NCBI GenBank assembly: GCA_018136815.1
Contig: CM030938.1
Coordinates: 4,421,724-4,485,723, forward strand
Origin: Isochrysis galbana
Lineage: Eukaryota > Haptophyta > Isochrysidales > Isochrysidaceae
Length of the DNA stretch: 64,000 nt
Reading direction: 5' to 3'
Shown here: piece after piece, positions 19,675-30,079 of the stretch
Layout: the number at the start of each line of letters is the position of its first letter
How positions within the stretch are numbered: position 1 is the first letter of the stretch
Position numbers and translations under genes: made by a program
The notes under the pieces: model-generated
What the model was told of the DNA's origin: nothing
Database searches by the model: none
Seen by the model: only the letters and a program-made list of their open reading frames with translations

Positions 19675-21305
19675 ATGGGGGCGACGGCGTGGCGGCGCCG
19701 CCTCTGCTCCTGCCCCGCTCCTTCTCGCTCTCCTCGCTGGCTCGACGGCTCTCTGCGGCGGAAGCGCGGTGGACTCGAATCTCTACAGCCCGCCCCTTCC
19801 CTTCTCGACCTTTCGCCGCCTTCCCAGCCCCCCTCCTCTCCTCCACACTCTCGGCTTCTACGCGTCTGTCTTCTGGGCCCCACAAACGCAGGGAAGAGCT
19901 CTCTCCTCAACGCTCTAATCGAGGCACCCGTCGCGGCAGTGAGTGAGAAGATCCACATGACACGGGTCAACACCCTAGGATACCTTACAGACAGCAATGC
20001 GGCTGCGCAGATCGAGTTTATCGACGCGCCAGGCTGCCTGGGGCCGAATGTGCCCACTCTGCGCAGAGCCATCTGGGACGCCCTCGCTGCCGCAGATCTG
20101 GCATTTGTGGTGGTGGACGCGGCGGAGCTGAGCAGGCCGTCGCGTTCGACCCAGCGGACCAAAGCGCAGATCCACGGCTTCCTCGAACAACTCTCGGCGG
20201 AGCTCGATTCGCAAGAGGCCAGAGCGGCAGAGCACGGCGCGAGCACTTCCGCTGATGGTGGCAGCCAGGGGACGGAGCAAGCAACCATCGGTGTCGCGGA
20301 GCGCGTGGGCGCGGCTGATGGTTCGGACAACGGGGAGGCGCGCGCAGGCCACGCGCTGACCGGCCGCCCGGCTAGTGAGCTTGGTGCTACCCCCATTGCA
20401 GGGGAGGCGGAGCGCATAGCGCGAGCGGCAGGTGGCCGCGAGGGCGACGCTAGTCGAGCAGTCTGGCAGCACGAGCGCCATCGACCGCTTGGCCCGAGAA
20501 CTCTCACCGCGCTGGTGCTGAATAAGGTGCGTGCGTGCGACGGTCTGGCTACTGGGCTTGCTCTTCGCCCGCGCGTGATGCCGTTGCGCAGGCGTCTCTC
20601 CACAGGCAGCTGGCTTCGCACAGCACCTGCAGTAGACGCGTCCATCTGCTCCATCCTTTGTCTGCTCAAGGCACTAGTGTACGCGCTGGCCTCTGCAGGT
20701 GGACCGCGTGAGACCCAAGGAGAAGCTTCTTGACATCTCTCAGCAGCTGCACCAAATGGGACATCGGTTCGATTGGCCATGCTTCATGGTGTCAGCCAAG
20801 ACGGGCGACGGGGTGAAGGACATGCGCAGGTGAGGGTGCCGCGAGCCCTCACTGCATGGCTCACTGCACGTGCACCTCTTGTCCGCGGCGCCCACTCCGT
20901 TCTCCCAACACCTTTGGCAGATGGATGTGCGCGATGGCGCGCCCCGGTGAGTGGGTGGTGCAGCCGGGCACCTCGCACGTGCAGCCCCCGCTCACGCTTG
21001 CCACCGAGATTATTCGATCTCACATCTTTCGTTGCCTTCACAAGGAGCTGCCGTATGTGCTGCAACAGCGCAACCTCGCGTGGACACCGCTCCGCAATGG
21101 TGGCCTGCGCATTGACCAGCAGCTGCTGCTGCCGCCCAAGCGGCCGGGAGGCCCCGCCAAAAAGTCAACGAGGAACATTGTCGAGTCGAGGCTTCCCATG
21201 ATTGGGAAGGCAGCGCGGCAAGATCTCACCGAGGCCTTTGGCCGTCAGGTGAGTCTCTTTCTCACTCTGGGGACAATCGGTCCGGCCGACGAGCTCAACT
21301 TGTGA
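19675..21305 (+). CDS. Era-type GTPase with KH domain, probably organellar
   Basis: Exons 19675-20526, 20699-20829 and 20921-21305 sum to 455 aa. Residues 1-60 are Arg/Ser/Pro-rich, a likely organelle presequence. G1 is 'GPTNAGKSS' (68-76), G3 'DAPG', G4 'NKVD' (formed exactly across intron 1) and G5 'SAKTG'. A KH-like domain follows, with 'HIFRCLHKELPY', 'IDQQLLLPPK', 'RLPMIGKAARQDL' and 'AFGRQV'. Era binds the 3' end of small-subunit rRNA and acts in ribosome assembly. Unusual is an insertion of about 110 polar residues (about 165-275) between G3 and G4. A strong donor (CAG/GTGAGT) at 21250 suggests a further 3' exon is possible, but read-through to 21305 also gives a family-like end. The start could lie upstream in another frame. 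Confidence 0.88.
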
Positions 21306-21429
21306 CGGCGCGTGCGCTGCATGCGCACGTCCATGGAGTACATTCCATGCGGGGTAAGCCGCATGCTTGGGCAAGTCGCTTCATGAAGGCGCGCGTGTCG
21401 GGCGAGCTAGGGACTAGGGACTATAGGGC

Positions 21430-21900
21430 ATTAGTAGTAGCAACGGCCGTACCAAAAACAACTTTAATTCTCTCGCCAGTACGAAAAAGAACACATCAAG
21501 ATTCTGGGCGAACACCTACTATCTTATAGGTGTACACTATACCGCTTCCCACCGACATCGACATCGCCCTTATTACCCTTCCTCCTGCCTTCACTCCCTC
21601 CCCCTTCCCGCCTTCGTTCCTTTTCGCGTCGGTTTCCGGGATGCGGCCCAGGTGCACTACCATGGGCCATGTTCAGAGCGTAGATTCCGTGCAGGCCTTT
21701 TGGTAGGGACGGGCCAGGATTTCGGAATTTTTTTTCGAAATTTGGGCTCAATTTCCGAGCGTCGATTTCGTTCGAAATTTCGCGAAATTTGGGGCCGTCT
21801 AAGGGACATGGACAAAATACCAAGGGGGGGAAGGGTGTCGATGGGCAATAAATATACTACTATTTGGGGGAGGGGTCGGGAATGACTGGCGCGAAATTCC
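21430..21900. repeat. Dispersed repeats (two families)
   Basis: 21490-21690 resembles 4660-4870 and 38570-38705 ('AACACCTACTAT', pyrimidine stretch, 'GGTTTCCGGGATGCGGCCCA'). 21715-21800 contains 'GAAATTTCGCGAAATTTGGG' as at 5400-5600 and 62945-63055. No gene. Confidence 0.5.
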
Positions 21901-22483
21901 CGACGCGTGACGCGCGACAAAACCGCGGCTTTTCACGTATCCTCCATCATGAGTTGGAGTGTCGAACATGCGATGACTACAGGCGCGTAGGCAGAGGGCC
22001 ATTCGATCGAGCCGGCAGCTGACGCGGCCGTGAAAGAGTCGTTGTTTGTTGCTGACGGGAAGATGTCTGAAAGGTCATGGTAGGAGTAGCTGTCAGTGTC
22101 CGCCATCGAGCGCTTCGAGCGGAGAGGTAGACTGAGGTTCAGAGGATTGCAACGCGTGGCGTCGGAGAGTAGAGACGAGGCCAGCTAGCGAGCTAGTGGG
22201 AGAGAGAGAGAATGAGAGTGAGAGCTTCTTAGGTCCAAGGTAGACACGAGGGGCTACAACGCGGGGACTCAAAAAGTTGCTGATCGCCAGAGACACACAA
22301 ACTAAACCAAACGGGGCGAAAACTAACCACACTTGGATGGACGGCCAAGCGTCGGCACCAAGGCAACTTAGCAGCGCATCATGGACATGCGAAAGAGAGG
22401 AGCGGCACAACGAGGGCAGACCTCGCAGGGGGAGCTGCGACCGAGATATAACAGAAGACAGACGACAATCGTGGAACGTTTGA

Positions 22484-22767
22484 TGACATCAAGAGAAAGT
22501 AGGAGAAGAGGCGATATACCCATCAACGAGACCTTGGGACTTAAAATAGCTCACAGGCTAGAAGTAAAAGTCTGTCCTCGTATGGAATACGACATGGAGT
22601 TGGTGGCTAGTGGAGGGCAAACCACTCTCAGCTTCCAGCTTGGTCGCGAGGTGTCCGTATTTCTTTTGCTTTGTCACCTAACTTCCGCGTCGTGTGAGCG
22701 CGTGTTTTTGTCATTGAAGTGCATGCTTGGAGGCGTGCGAATGAATTCGTTTTCCGATAAGCTCTAG
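22484..22767 (+). pseudogene. hAT transposase C-terminal fragment
   Basis: The frame reads 'LCHLTSASCERVFLSLKCML' and ends 'MNSFSDKL'. This is the C-terminal dimerisation block of hAT transposases (S.S.ERVFS...ML....L.DK). Upstream codons are not recognisable and no N-terminal domains are present. A relic. Confidence 0.6.
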
Positions 22768-22959
22768 TGTGCGCATTGAGCATTGAGCATTGATGCTCTG
22801 GTACCACCAACGTAACGTGACACGTGCTGAATGATGACAAGTGAGGTCTGACTCGTGGCTTGTAGTCTTGTTGTTTGTTTATCAGAGCGTAAATTACTGA
22901 ATCAGAGTAATGTATGTCGTTATAATAGATAATAGATATCTCACATCTTAATTAATACT

Positions 22960-24377
22960 TAAAATTTTTAACAAATTTTTATGGGTCGCGGCGCGGCAAA
23001 GGAACGGGACTAGCGCGCACACAAGACAGGACTCCCTGCCGCGGCGAGCGCAAGCACCCTTCCCCCTTATGCCACCCAGCTATTCACTAGCTTACTACCT
23101 GCGCTAGCCGGAGCACCCCTCCCTCCACACTCAAGCAGCCCCCCACGCCAGGATCCTGTTTTGGTCTCGCAGGCAAGGGGGCCTAATGGGAGGGGGAGGA
23201 GCAACTCCTCAAAGAGGAGCTTTGGGGAAGGAGATGTCTGAGTGGGGGCGCTATACCCTTGCGCTAGGCATGGGCAGCGACGCCGCCTCAAAACATGTCC
23301 TCCCTCTGGTCTTGAGTCGAAATTTTTGGTGTTTGAATCTGAGGGCGAGGGGGTTTGTGCTTCTTGGGTTGGTTGTAGTGGGATGAGGGAGTGGGAGATG
23401 GAGTGAAGTGTTGAAAGAGGGCCCAAGGCAGGGCACTGAGTTGTAGGTACTTGTGGCCCACAAGCGTGGGGTGAAAACGAAAAGTGTATCAACATGTGTC
23501 TTGAATTGAAATTTTTGGTGCTTTGAACAGAGGGCGGGGGGTTTGTGCCGTTTGGGTTGGTTGAAGTGTGAAGGGGGAGTGGGAGAGGGAGTCTTGTGTT
23601 GAGAGAGGGCCCAAGGCAGGGCACTGAGTAATTGGTACTAGTGGCCCACAAGAGTGGGGTGAAGACGAGAATTGTGTCAACAAGTTGAAAAACAGAGGCA
23701 TGGGGTGCTCTCCGTATGGGGTTGATGGTTGTGAAGTGCCCTCCCATGTTGGGTGCACTGATGGTAGAGGTTTCCACCATGGGGAGGGCAGCTGAGCTGC
23801 CCTCCCACATGAGGTGCTCTTGGGGTGGGAGGGTTTCCCACTGTTGGAGGGGGTCTCCAAGACCCCCTGCATGATGCGCAGAGCCATGGTGGCAACCTGT
23901 TCGGTGCCAGTGCTCGCCACCCCGCGCGCTTGCGCGGGTGTGGTCTGGATCCCGGATGGGACAACAGGTACAAGGTCAACAGGTTTTGGGGGCCTCTTCC
24001 TATTAAGAGGACATGTTAACAGGTCGCAACAGGTCCGTAACGGGTCAAAATAAAACTCAATTTAATGATATTTTAGATCTATCAGTATGATTTATAATAT
24101 GAATACGATTGGTTTCTGACTTCTGAGCTTTATTACTAGGGAGAGGAAGGGATCTGAGATGATCTGGGCGTGGCTACGATAGCGGTACCTATAGCCACGC
24201 GCGAGGCGAGAATGTTAGAAAGATTTTTTTACCTATTACCTATTAACAGGTAACAGGTCTGGTAGACCTCTTGACCTCTTAATAGAACCTATTAGAAGCC
24301 TATTGTCCCATCTGGGGTCTGGATGGGTTGGATGGGCTCTGAGAGGGCTTTCTGACGAGCCGCCTCGGGAATGTCAA
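22960..24377 (-). mobile_element. Retroposon family B, inverted copy, interrupted by a MITE
   Basis: The reverse strand is highly similar to 56970-58040, including the AT-rich 3' end ('CCATAAAAATTTGTTAAAAA'), the internal tandem repeat of about 190 bp and the upstream 'GGCGGCTCGTCAGAAAGCCC'. The 5' end is missing at 24377, where LINE sequence begins. The element is split by a MITE at 23951-24316. Confidence 0.75.
23951..24316. mobile_element. 366-bp hAT-type MITE with 8-bp TSD GTCTGGAT
   Basis: Left end CCCGGATGGGACAACAGG and right end CCTATTGTCCCATCTGGG are inverted repeats (16 of 18 match). GTCTGGAT flanks both sides (23943-23950 and 24317-24324). The uninterrupted relative at 57000-57045 shows a single site. 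Inside are 'TTAACAGG' and 'AACAGGT' subterminal repeats but no transposase. Confidence 0.88.
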
Positions 24378-25083
24378 GGCGCTAACGAGCGCCTATCTCT
24401 CGGGCAAGAAAAGCAAACGACAAAAAGCGACCGTCCGATGGGAGGAGAGGCTCCCCGTCTTAAAAGAAAAATGGAAGCAGATATCTCAACTATACAAATA
24501 CAACTTTCTAACACCCCGGGACTCATACCTACACTTCAAGCACGTACTTCACAGACGGATCGCAACGGCCAACAGATTCCCGGGCGACCCAACTTGCCGC
24601 TTTTGTGGGGAAGCCCCCGAGTCATCCACACACCTAGCGCGATGTCAAGCGACGGAGCCGATCTTCGCTTACATAGAACAACTTTGCGACGTACCAAACC
24701 CTAGGCAACACGGGACGGCGCAGCGGCTGTTTTGCTACCAGGTCGACAGACCGCACCCCTCCTCGGGTTATCTAGGTATCTTGGCATGGAGATACATTCT
24801 GACGGATTTTTACAACATACACTACGGCAACGCCGAGGCGAGATCGACAACAGCCATCCTAAGGGCCATATTCTTGAGGTTCCACTGGTTGGTCAAGGCG
24901 AAGGTGGGCTTCTTCCAACGCCTGAAAGCCCAGAGGGAACGACTTGGACTACACGCCCCGAGTAATAAGCACCTGCGCAGGATGATCTCCCCGCTATACT
25001 CGGTAGATAAAGACTTTAACCTGGAAATCTCCAACAACTTGACGCAAGTAGCGACCGAACTAGGCATCAGAAATATAACCTGA
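24378..25083 (+). mobile_element. LINE 3' fragment with Cys/His knuckle
   Basis: The frame reads 'HFKHVLHRRIATANRFPG', then 'CRFCGEAPESSTHLARC', then 'LAWRYILTDFYNIHYGNA' and 'HWLVKAKVGFFQRLK', with a stop at 25083. The C-x2-C...H-x4-C knuckle after the reverse transcriptase is characteristic of non-LTR retrotransposon ORF2 ends. Pieces of the same segment are at 5108-5340 and 48000-48120. Confidence 0.75.
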
Positions 25084-26223
25084 ACTCCCTGAACTAGGAA
25101 AAAGTTTTTCTTCAGAGGACGACCGACCCCTAAGGGGGCGGAAAAGCACACCCAAGCAAGGTCTCCACGCACTCTTACCCCCTCTATCTCACGCCCTTGG
25201 TCGAAGCAGCGCGCGCGGCCTCCCCCCCCTCCATTTTGTGGGAAAGGAACGGGGGGGGTGGGAAAGGGGAGTGATAGGAAAGGGGGGGTAGTTGGGAGTA
25301 GCACTAGCACTCTGCCCCACGCCGTGCACGTAGCGGCTAGTTTTTTAAGATTTTTTTTTGATATGGGCTTGGGAGTGCGAGTCCTGACCCGCGCCCTCTA
25401 GGGACTAGGGGTCTGGATCAGCGTGCTGAGTGTTGATTGAGTCGCAACAGTAATGAGTGCTCGCAACCCATGCCAAGAAAGAGGTAGGGCATGAGAGTGT
25501 CTGACGGTCCCCGCCCCCCCGGAGGGAAGGGGGGCGCAGAGCGCCCCGATTGCCCCCTATTATAACAATGGGGTCCTCTTTCGACGGAACGCGAGCTTAG
25601 CTGCACCCTGCAAACTTCCTAGCTCTGGCAGAGGCGCACCAAGTTGGGCGAATCTGGCCAGCATATTTGGCACCGAGCAGCATCATTCCCTTTCCTCTAT
25701 CGTCCCCGTATCTACTCTCTATATTGTCTATTGGGCGCGGTCTCCAAGCAAAAGGCCTTTTTGCAGAAGGCCATGATGGTGCTCGCAGTGCTGAAGGTGA
25801 AAAGGGCGGTGAACTTGTGCAGATATATGGGTGAATCATCCACTTCCCGCATGGCACCGGCGCTGAGTAGTAAGCTCTAATGTAGGCCTACGAAATGTCG
25901 ACGGGACAAAATACTCGCATTGCGACAGAGGAGGTTCGCTAGATGGCCTACTTCTAGATACTGCTATGTATTCATACACATCGCCTTCCCGGTGTGAAGA
26001 GCCATAACACAAAGACACAAAATTGCCCGCCAAGGTGCCATTGACAAGATGGTGGTGGTAGTCACGTTATGTTGAGCGTGTTTTTGCTCCCACTCTAGTA
26101 AGCAGCCCCGCCACAAGTGAGCGTTGAATGAGGTGGAAGCAACGTTGGTGCGAGGAGGAGCGAAAGGAACGCGTGAGGGCGAATTTGGAAGCTGGCATGT
26201 GGCCAAACTTCGGGCTATGCTTG
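25084..26223. other. Intergenic, no gene seen
   Basis: The region holds G- and C-runs (25220-25290, 25510-25530) and short ORFs without motifs. GC falls toward 50% near 25640-26000. Confidence 0.35.
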
Positions 26224-27636
26224 TCACATCGGCAGCGAACACGCCTGTGGCGTCGGCAACACGCTGCAATCAACGCATAGCATCAACATGGAGTCGCTGC
26301 CAGCCGACATTGTCTTAAGAGATCCCGATGCCGAGTGCACAACTTGGCCAATATTCCCGTTCTTCACGGCATCGCATCCCTGTGAAGAGTCAGCGTCCAA
26401 CGCGGGGGCGTATAGCGGCACAGTGTGCGTCGTGCTGAGCGTGAGGGGCACGCATGCGGTACAAAATTGGCCGCCGCAACCTTCGCACTCTTGGACCTTG
26501 CGACAATCCTCGCAATAGGGCAGCTCGCACACGTCACATACGCGCGTACCGCAGCAGCCAGCGCACGAGTCGCGCTCGCAGAGGTCGCAGGGCCGGAGCG
26601 CGACGCATGCGTGGCAGTAGGTACGCCCACAACCACCGCACCTCGTGGTGGGGTCGCACTCGTCACAAAAGCAAAGGGTGCAGCTAGAGCATGTATGCAT
26701 CCGACAGCACACGGCGCAAAAGGAGAGCTTGCAAGTGCCACACGAGGCGATGGCGACGTTGGCGGTCGTCGCGGAGGGATGCATGGTGCAGGTCGCCAAG
26801 TCCGGCGCACTGGCTGTTGGCATCGGCAGCGCGCGGCGCGGTGAACGGAGGCGGCCAAGGTGGGCGGCTCGGCAGTCGTCGCCTGAGCACTCTGCGCAGA
26901 AGGGTTCGCCACACAAGTGGCATTCCATCACCGGCGGGCATCTCGGCGTCGTGGGGTCTTGGGTGAGCTCGCACATGCGCATCGAAACTGCGGATGCGCG
27001 TTGCTCGAAGCATGAAGTGCGCAAGCAGAGCGTGCACGGTAGGCGGAAGGGAGATAACGGGTGATGGAACGAGACAGGGGCCACGGCAGCCGGCGAGCCA
27101 AGCAACACGTCGCACCACGAGCAACGCGCCGCAGAACGCACCGCTCGCAGCTGCCTCGCTGAATAGAGAGAGCCCATGAGGCAGCGCCACGGCATGGGGA
27201 TGCTGAGTGGATCGTAGCTGTGCATCTCTTCCCAGCGCGGTCGGTTCTCCTGCATCACCATGATGGTGCGCAGCCGGCCCTGGCTGCGTAGCATTGTGCC
27301 AAGGATAAAGCATGCCCCTGACGTCCATTGCATCATTGTTGCTGTACTCGGCTGATCGGCCGAATTGACAAGCTGCTTCCCGGTAAAGAGGCGGAGATTA
27401 ATCGTCTCAAGTGAGGTCGAATAGCGAAGAGGATTGAGACCATGGTCTTGCCACCAAATCGCATCGCACGACTCGGTGCCCAGCCTCGTGCACCCTGCAA
27501 GTGAAAGCCGTCTCAAGTGCCGTACGGCATCCACACGGCTTAGCAGCCGTTTGAGGTCAGAGTCGAGCAGTCGGCTCGCGTTGATGCCGTTAAAGTCAAG
27601 ATCGTGCCAGTAGCGCGGGTTGCGCAAACAAGCCAT
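26224..27636 (-). CDS. F-box/LRR-like protein with a C-terminal array of CxxC zinc-finger pairs; 5' end missing
   Basis: Reverse-strand ORF of 470 codons ending at 26224. The first residues, 'ACLRNPRYWHDLDFNG', look like the last helix of an F-box, and 'LRRLSLAGCTRL' is a leucine-rich-repeat unit. From about residue 190 to 400 there are roughly 20 'CxxC' pairs spaced as in RING/B-box or PHD-like fingers, for example 'CGTCKLSFCAVC', 'CGGCGRTYCHAC' and 'CDVCELPYCEDC'. The codons just before the ATG at 27636 are a stop and a perfect acceptor (GACAG), so this Met is probably internal to an exon, with the true start upstream in or beyond the 100-N gap. F-box proteins serve as SCF ubiquitin-ligase substrate receptors; that role here is inference. 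Substrate unknown. Confidence 0.6.
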   Translation of the reverse strand: MACLRNPRYWHDLDFNGINASRLLDSDLKRLLSRVDAVRHLRRLSLAGCTRLGTESCDAIWWQDHGLNPLRYSTSLETINLRLFTGKQLVNSADQPSTATMMQWTSGACFILGTMLRSQGRLRTIMVMQENRPRWEEMHSYDPLSIPMPWRCLMGSLYSARQLRAVRSAARCSWCDVLLGSPAAVAPVSFHHPLSPFRLPCTLCLRTSCFEQRASAVSMRMCELTQDPTTPRCPPVMECHLCGEPFCAECSGDDCRAAHLGRLRSPRRALPMPTASAPDLATCTMHPSATTANVAIASCGTCKLSFCAVCCRMHTCSSCTLCFCDECDPTTRCGGCGRTYCHACVALRPCDLCERDSCAGCCGTRVCDVCELPYCEDCRKVQECEGCGGQFCTACVPLTLSTTHTVPLYAPALDADSSQGCDAVKNGNIGQVVHSASGSLKTMSAGSDSMLMLCVDCSVLPTPQACSLPM

Positions 27637-27671
27637 CTGTCAACCGTTGAGTAGGGATGGGAGGGGTAAGC

Positions 27672-27771
27672 NNNNNNNNNNNNNNNNNNNNNNNNNNNNN
27701 NNNNNNNNNNNNNNNNNNNNNNNNNNNNNNNNNNNNNNNNNNNNNNNNNNNNNNNNNNNNNNNNNNNNNNN
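27672..27771. other. Assembly gap (100 N)
   Basis: A placeholder gap. The gene on its left runs into it, and the cystine-knot ORF on its right starts inside it. Confidence 0.95.
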
Positions 27772-27773
27772 CG

Positions 27774-28073
27774 TTGGTACTCACGAATAAGAAGCAGCCA
27801 GACAGATGTAAGGATGTGGATGGAGAGTGTGCAAACGATGGAGACTGTTGTCACGATCTCGTGTGCTCCGACCAAAAGTGCCGTACCGTCACACCGTGTG
27901 TCGAGAAAAGGGGGGGGTGCAGTTATGGCGACGAGTGCTGTGAAGGACTTGAGTGCAATGACGAGGGAGTGTGTGAGACGCCATGCCGCGAGCCAGGGTC
28001 GGTGTGCCAAAGTAACTCGGAGTGCTGTGGTGAATACACGTGTCGTAGTGGTACCTGCAGATCTGATGACTGA
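27774..28073 (+). CDS. Triple cystine-knot (knottin-like) repeat protein, 5' partial, possibly virus-derived
   Basis: The ORF enters from the gap and ends at 28073. It consists of three consecutive modules with spacing C-x6-C-x5-CC-x4-C-x4(5)-C, the inhibitor-cystine-knot signature. All 18 Cys are present, and acidic residues are enriched. The N-terminus, and any signal peptide, are lost in the gap. Such modules occur in secreted proteins of many kinds (Dickkopf-like, protease inhibitors, small secreted peptides) and in some large-virus proteins. Function cannot be assigned, and nothing in the sequence shows toxicity. It is intronless, GC is lower than in the host genes, and it lies 60 bases before a giant-virus-like ORF, which suggests a common origin. 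Confidence 0.7.
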   Translation: MVLTNKKQPDRCKDVDGECANDGDCCHDLVCSDQKCRTVTPCVEKRGGCSYGDECCEGLECNDEGVCETPCREPGSVCQSNSECCGEYTCRSGTCRSDD

Positions 28074-28135
28074 TTGGCGAGCACGGAACAAAGTGAAAGG
28101 CGCTCACGGAAGCTTTTTTCGTTTCGTGCTCATAA

Positions 28136-28771
28136 ATGACACATAGAGACCTTGCCTTGTCGCTCCTTTACCATGGCTCTCCCACACCTGAGACGGGAGA
28201 CCCAGGTATACACGAGTTCGAAGAGCACTGGCGAAGGATTCTCGCCCCTGAACCCGGTGTCCAAAAGTACGCGACCCGTGACAATGGCGGCGTGGGCTTT
28301 GTCGCGTCCGTTGCACAGCGCGATGACGGTAGGCACTTGGTCGATGTACACGGCGAAGCCTCGCATCACGCGTTCGTGTGCGAGGACATGTTTGTTGGCA
28401 TCAGCCACCTCTGCCCATTGACTGTATTGTCAGGAGGGTACGACAGAGTGAACGAGCTCAATGAAGCAGGGAACTCTTTGCTCTTCTACATCGGCGACCT
28501 CAAGTACGTCTTCGTGGGCATCGAAGTGTTCGAATTTGAGGCCGTCGACGAGATCGTCGCATTCGTATCGCCTGTAGGAGCGAACGACTTTCCGTATCCC
28601 TACGCCATCGATAAGACCGGTAGGCATTACCTCATGCTCGAAAAGAAGCAGGGGTACATTGACCCGTACCACAGCTTTTACGACATCGAAAAGAAGTTCA
28701 AGCTGACACACGAGGAGTGCGGTATACATTCGATGCGCTCATTGAAGACGATCCTTTCAAGACAAGTGTGA
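28136..28771 (+). CDS. Protein resembling an uncharacterised giant-virus (NCLDV) family
   Basis: An intronless 211-aa ORF with the first ATG at 28136. The C-terminal half contains 'LLFYIGDLKYVFVGIEVFEF', 'IVAFVSPVGANDFPYPYAID' and 'RHYLMLEKKQGY'. The order 'yvfiG..iyeF', 'fvSpvGnNDvPYPyAid', 'Yl' is one I associate from memory with hypothetical proteins repeated in algal large DNA viruses; no search was possible. The N-terminal third has no known motif. Codon use is less GC3-biased than BMS1 or KDM5. It is probably an endogenous viral gene or viral contig segment. It could also be a host gene family captured by viruses. Confidence 0.55.
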   Translation: MTHRDLALSLLYHGSPTPETGDPGIHEFEEHWRRILAPEPGVQKYATRDNGGVGFVASVAQRDDGRHLVDVHGEASHHAFVCEDMFVGISHLCPLTVLSGGYDRVNELNEAGNSLLFYIGDLKYVFVGIEVFEFEAVDEIVAFVSPVGANDFPYPYAIDKTGRHYLMLEKKQGYIDPYHSFYDIEKKFKLTHEECGIHSMRSLKTILSRQV

Positions 28772-28897
28772 GGAGAGGTCCACGTCATGCGTGACGAGGA
28801 GGCCGCTGGAATTTTCATCGAGGGCGGGGGCACGCACTAGTAACCATGCATCCCCTTGCTCACAGGAGCGCCCTCATGGTGAGCTAGGCCCGGTGTC

Positions 28898-29201
28898 CTA
28901 GGACCGAGCTTTTTTGTATTTGATGTTGCTCGGCCAGAGTCCCCACGGGAGGGGAAGAAACCCTGAGGGAAAGGAGACCAAATGAAGGCAAGCCGCCTTA
29001 TTTTGCTCTGCAAATCCGCAGATGTCTTGGCCGTACATACAAGATATGATGTCGCTGTCACCAATAAAGTCGCGGGAGAAAGCGTCGCAGAAATCGCGAA
29101 CGAAGAGATCAAAAGAGAGTCCCGGGGTGCCGTCGAACGGGGCACAGCGGTATCGCTTCGCATCGAAGTCCGGGCGAACATCGCGAGAATCACCCATCAT
29201 T
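28898..29201 (-). mobile_element. Retrotransposon gag-like fragment
   Basis: From the reverse-strand Met at 29201 the frame reads 'PFDGTPGLSFDLFVRDFCDA', an element-type capsid start. It then encodes 'DIISCMYGQDICG' and 'KAACLHLVSFPSGFLPLP'. The same tail appears on the forward strand at 58063-58155. Truncated after about 100 codons. Confidence 0.55.
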
Positions 29202-30079
29202 AACGCACACTCCCCCATCGTCCGGCGAGGGACGAACAAACAACGAAGGACTGAGAGGAGGAAGGCAAAACCGGCAAGGACGAAGCGGACGAAGCGACGG
29301 CGAGAGGCGGAGACTCCCGCGAGGACTCCCGCCAGCAAGGCCGTAGTTAGACAAGATAAGAAGAAGCATAGAACGTCCCACAAGCTCGAGGCTGTCCTGG
29401 CAGAGGCAGAGACTGCCAGAGAAGGTGAGAATTCCCAAGGACGGCGGGATCGGCGGGCGAGGTCGCGGGCGAGCCACCAACCCTCGAGGGTCCAAAGAGG
29501 AGCAAGGACCATCGCAGAGGGGACGGGGGCGCGCTGGGCCGGCGAGTGGCGGCGAGAATTTTGAAGATGAAGATGCCCTTGAGAGTGGTTAGCATGAACA
29601 GAGAATGCGAGAACACACTTATCCTCAGCGCGGGTGAAATCGGTCTTGGCATTGGGAGGAGGTAGGGCCCGGGGGCCCGGGTCACGACGAGCCCAAAGAG
29701 CACCCGCGCAGTGGGAGTCGCCGGCTGATCCCGCCATCGTGAGAACTTGTGGGACTTTGTCAAAAAAAGTCTGCTCGGCCAACTTCCCCCCTCCTTCAAA
29801 CAAGGTAGAGGGTATCCCGAAGGTCGGCGCGAGTGGCGAGAACGGCGCGGGGCCGGCGAGGGGGGTCGAGACGGGCCTTAGAGGCCCCGAGAGACGAGAG
29901 ACGAGCCCATCCAAAGGGATGGGGGAGGCCCAAACATTTGAGGGATGAGTGGTCGAGAGAAGCCCAAAGGGTAATTCGGGCATGTGGAGGTCGAGGACGG
30001 TCGAGATCGGAGGACACCCAATTAAGCGTACACCAAGGCACATGGGGACTATGAGCCCCTTCTACTACAAAACTCCAGA
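29202..30079 (-). repeat. Retroelement leader/LTR-like repeat, copy 2
   Basis: 29659-30079 duplicates 14935-15508, minus a 150-base segment. It sits immediately 5' (reverse strand) of the gag-like fragment, which suggests LTR plus leader. No complete LTR pair was found. Confidence 0.5.

Noticed and set aside
23067..23810. 247-codon reverse-strand ORF as a gene
   Set aside because: It lies wholly within the retroposon copy and over its internal tandem repeat; the same ORF is frameshifted in the other copy.
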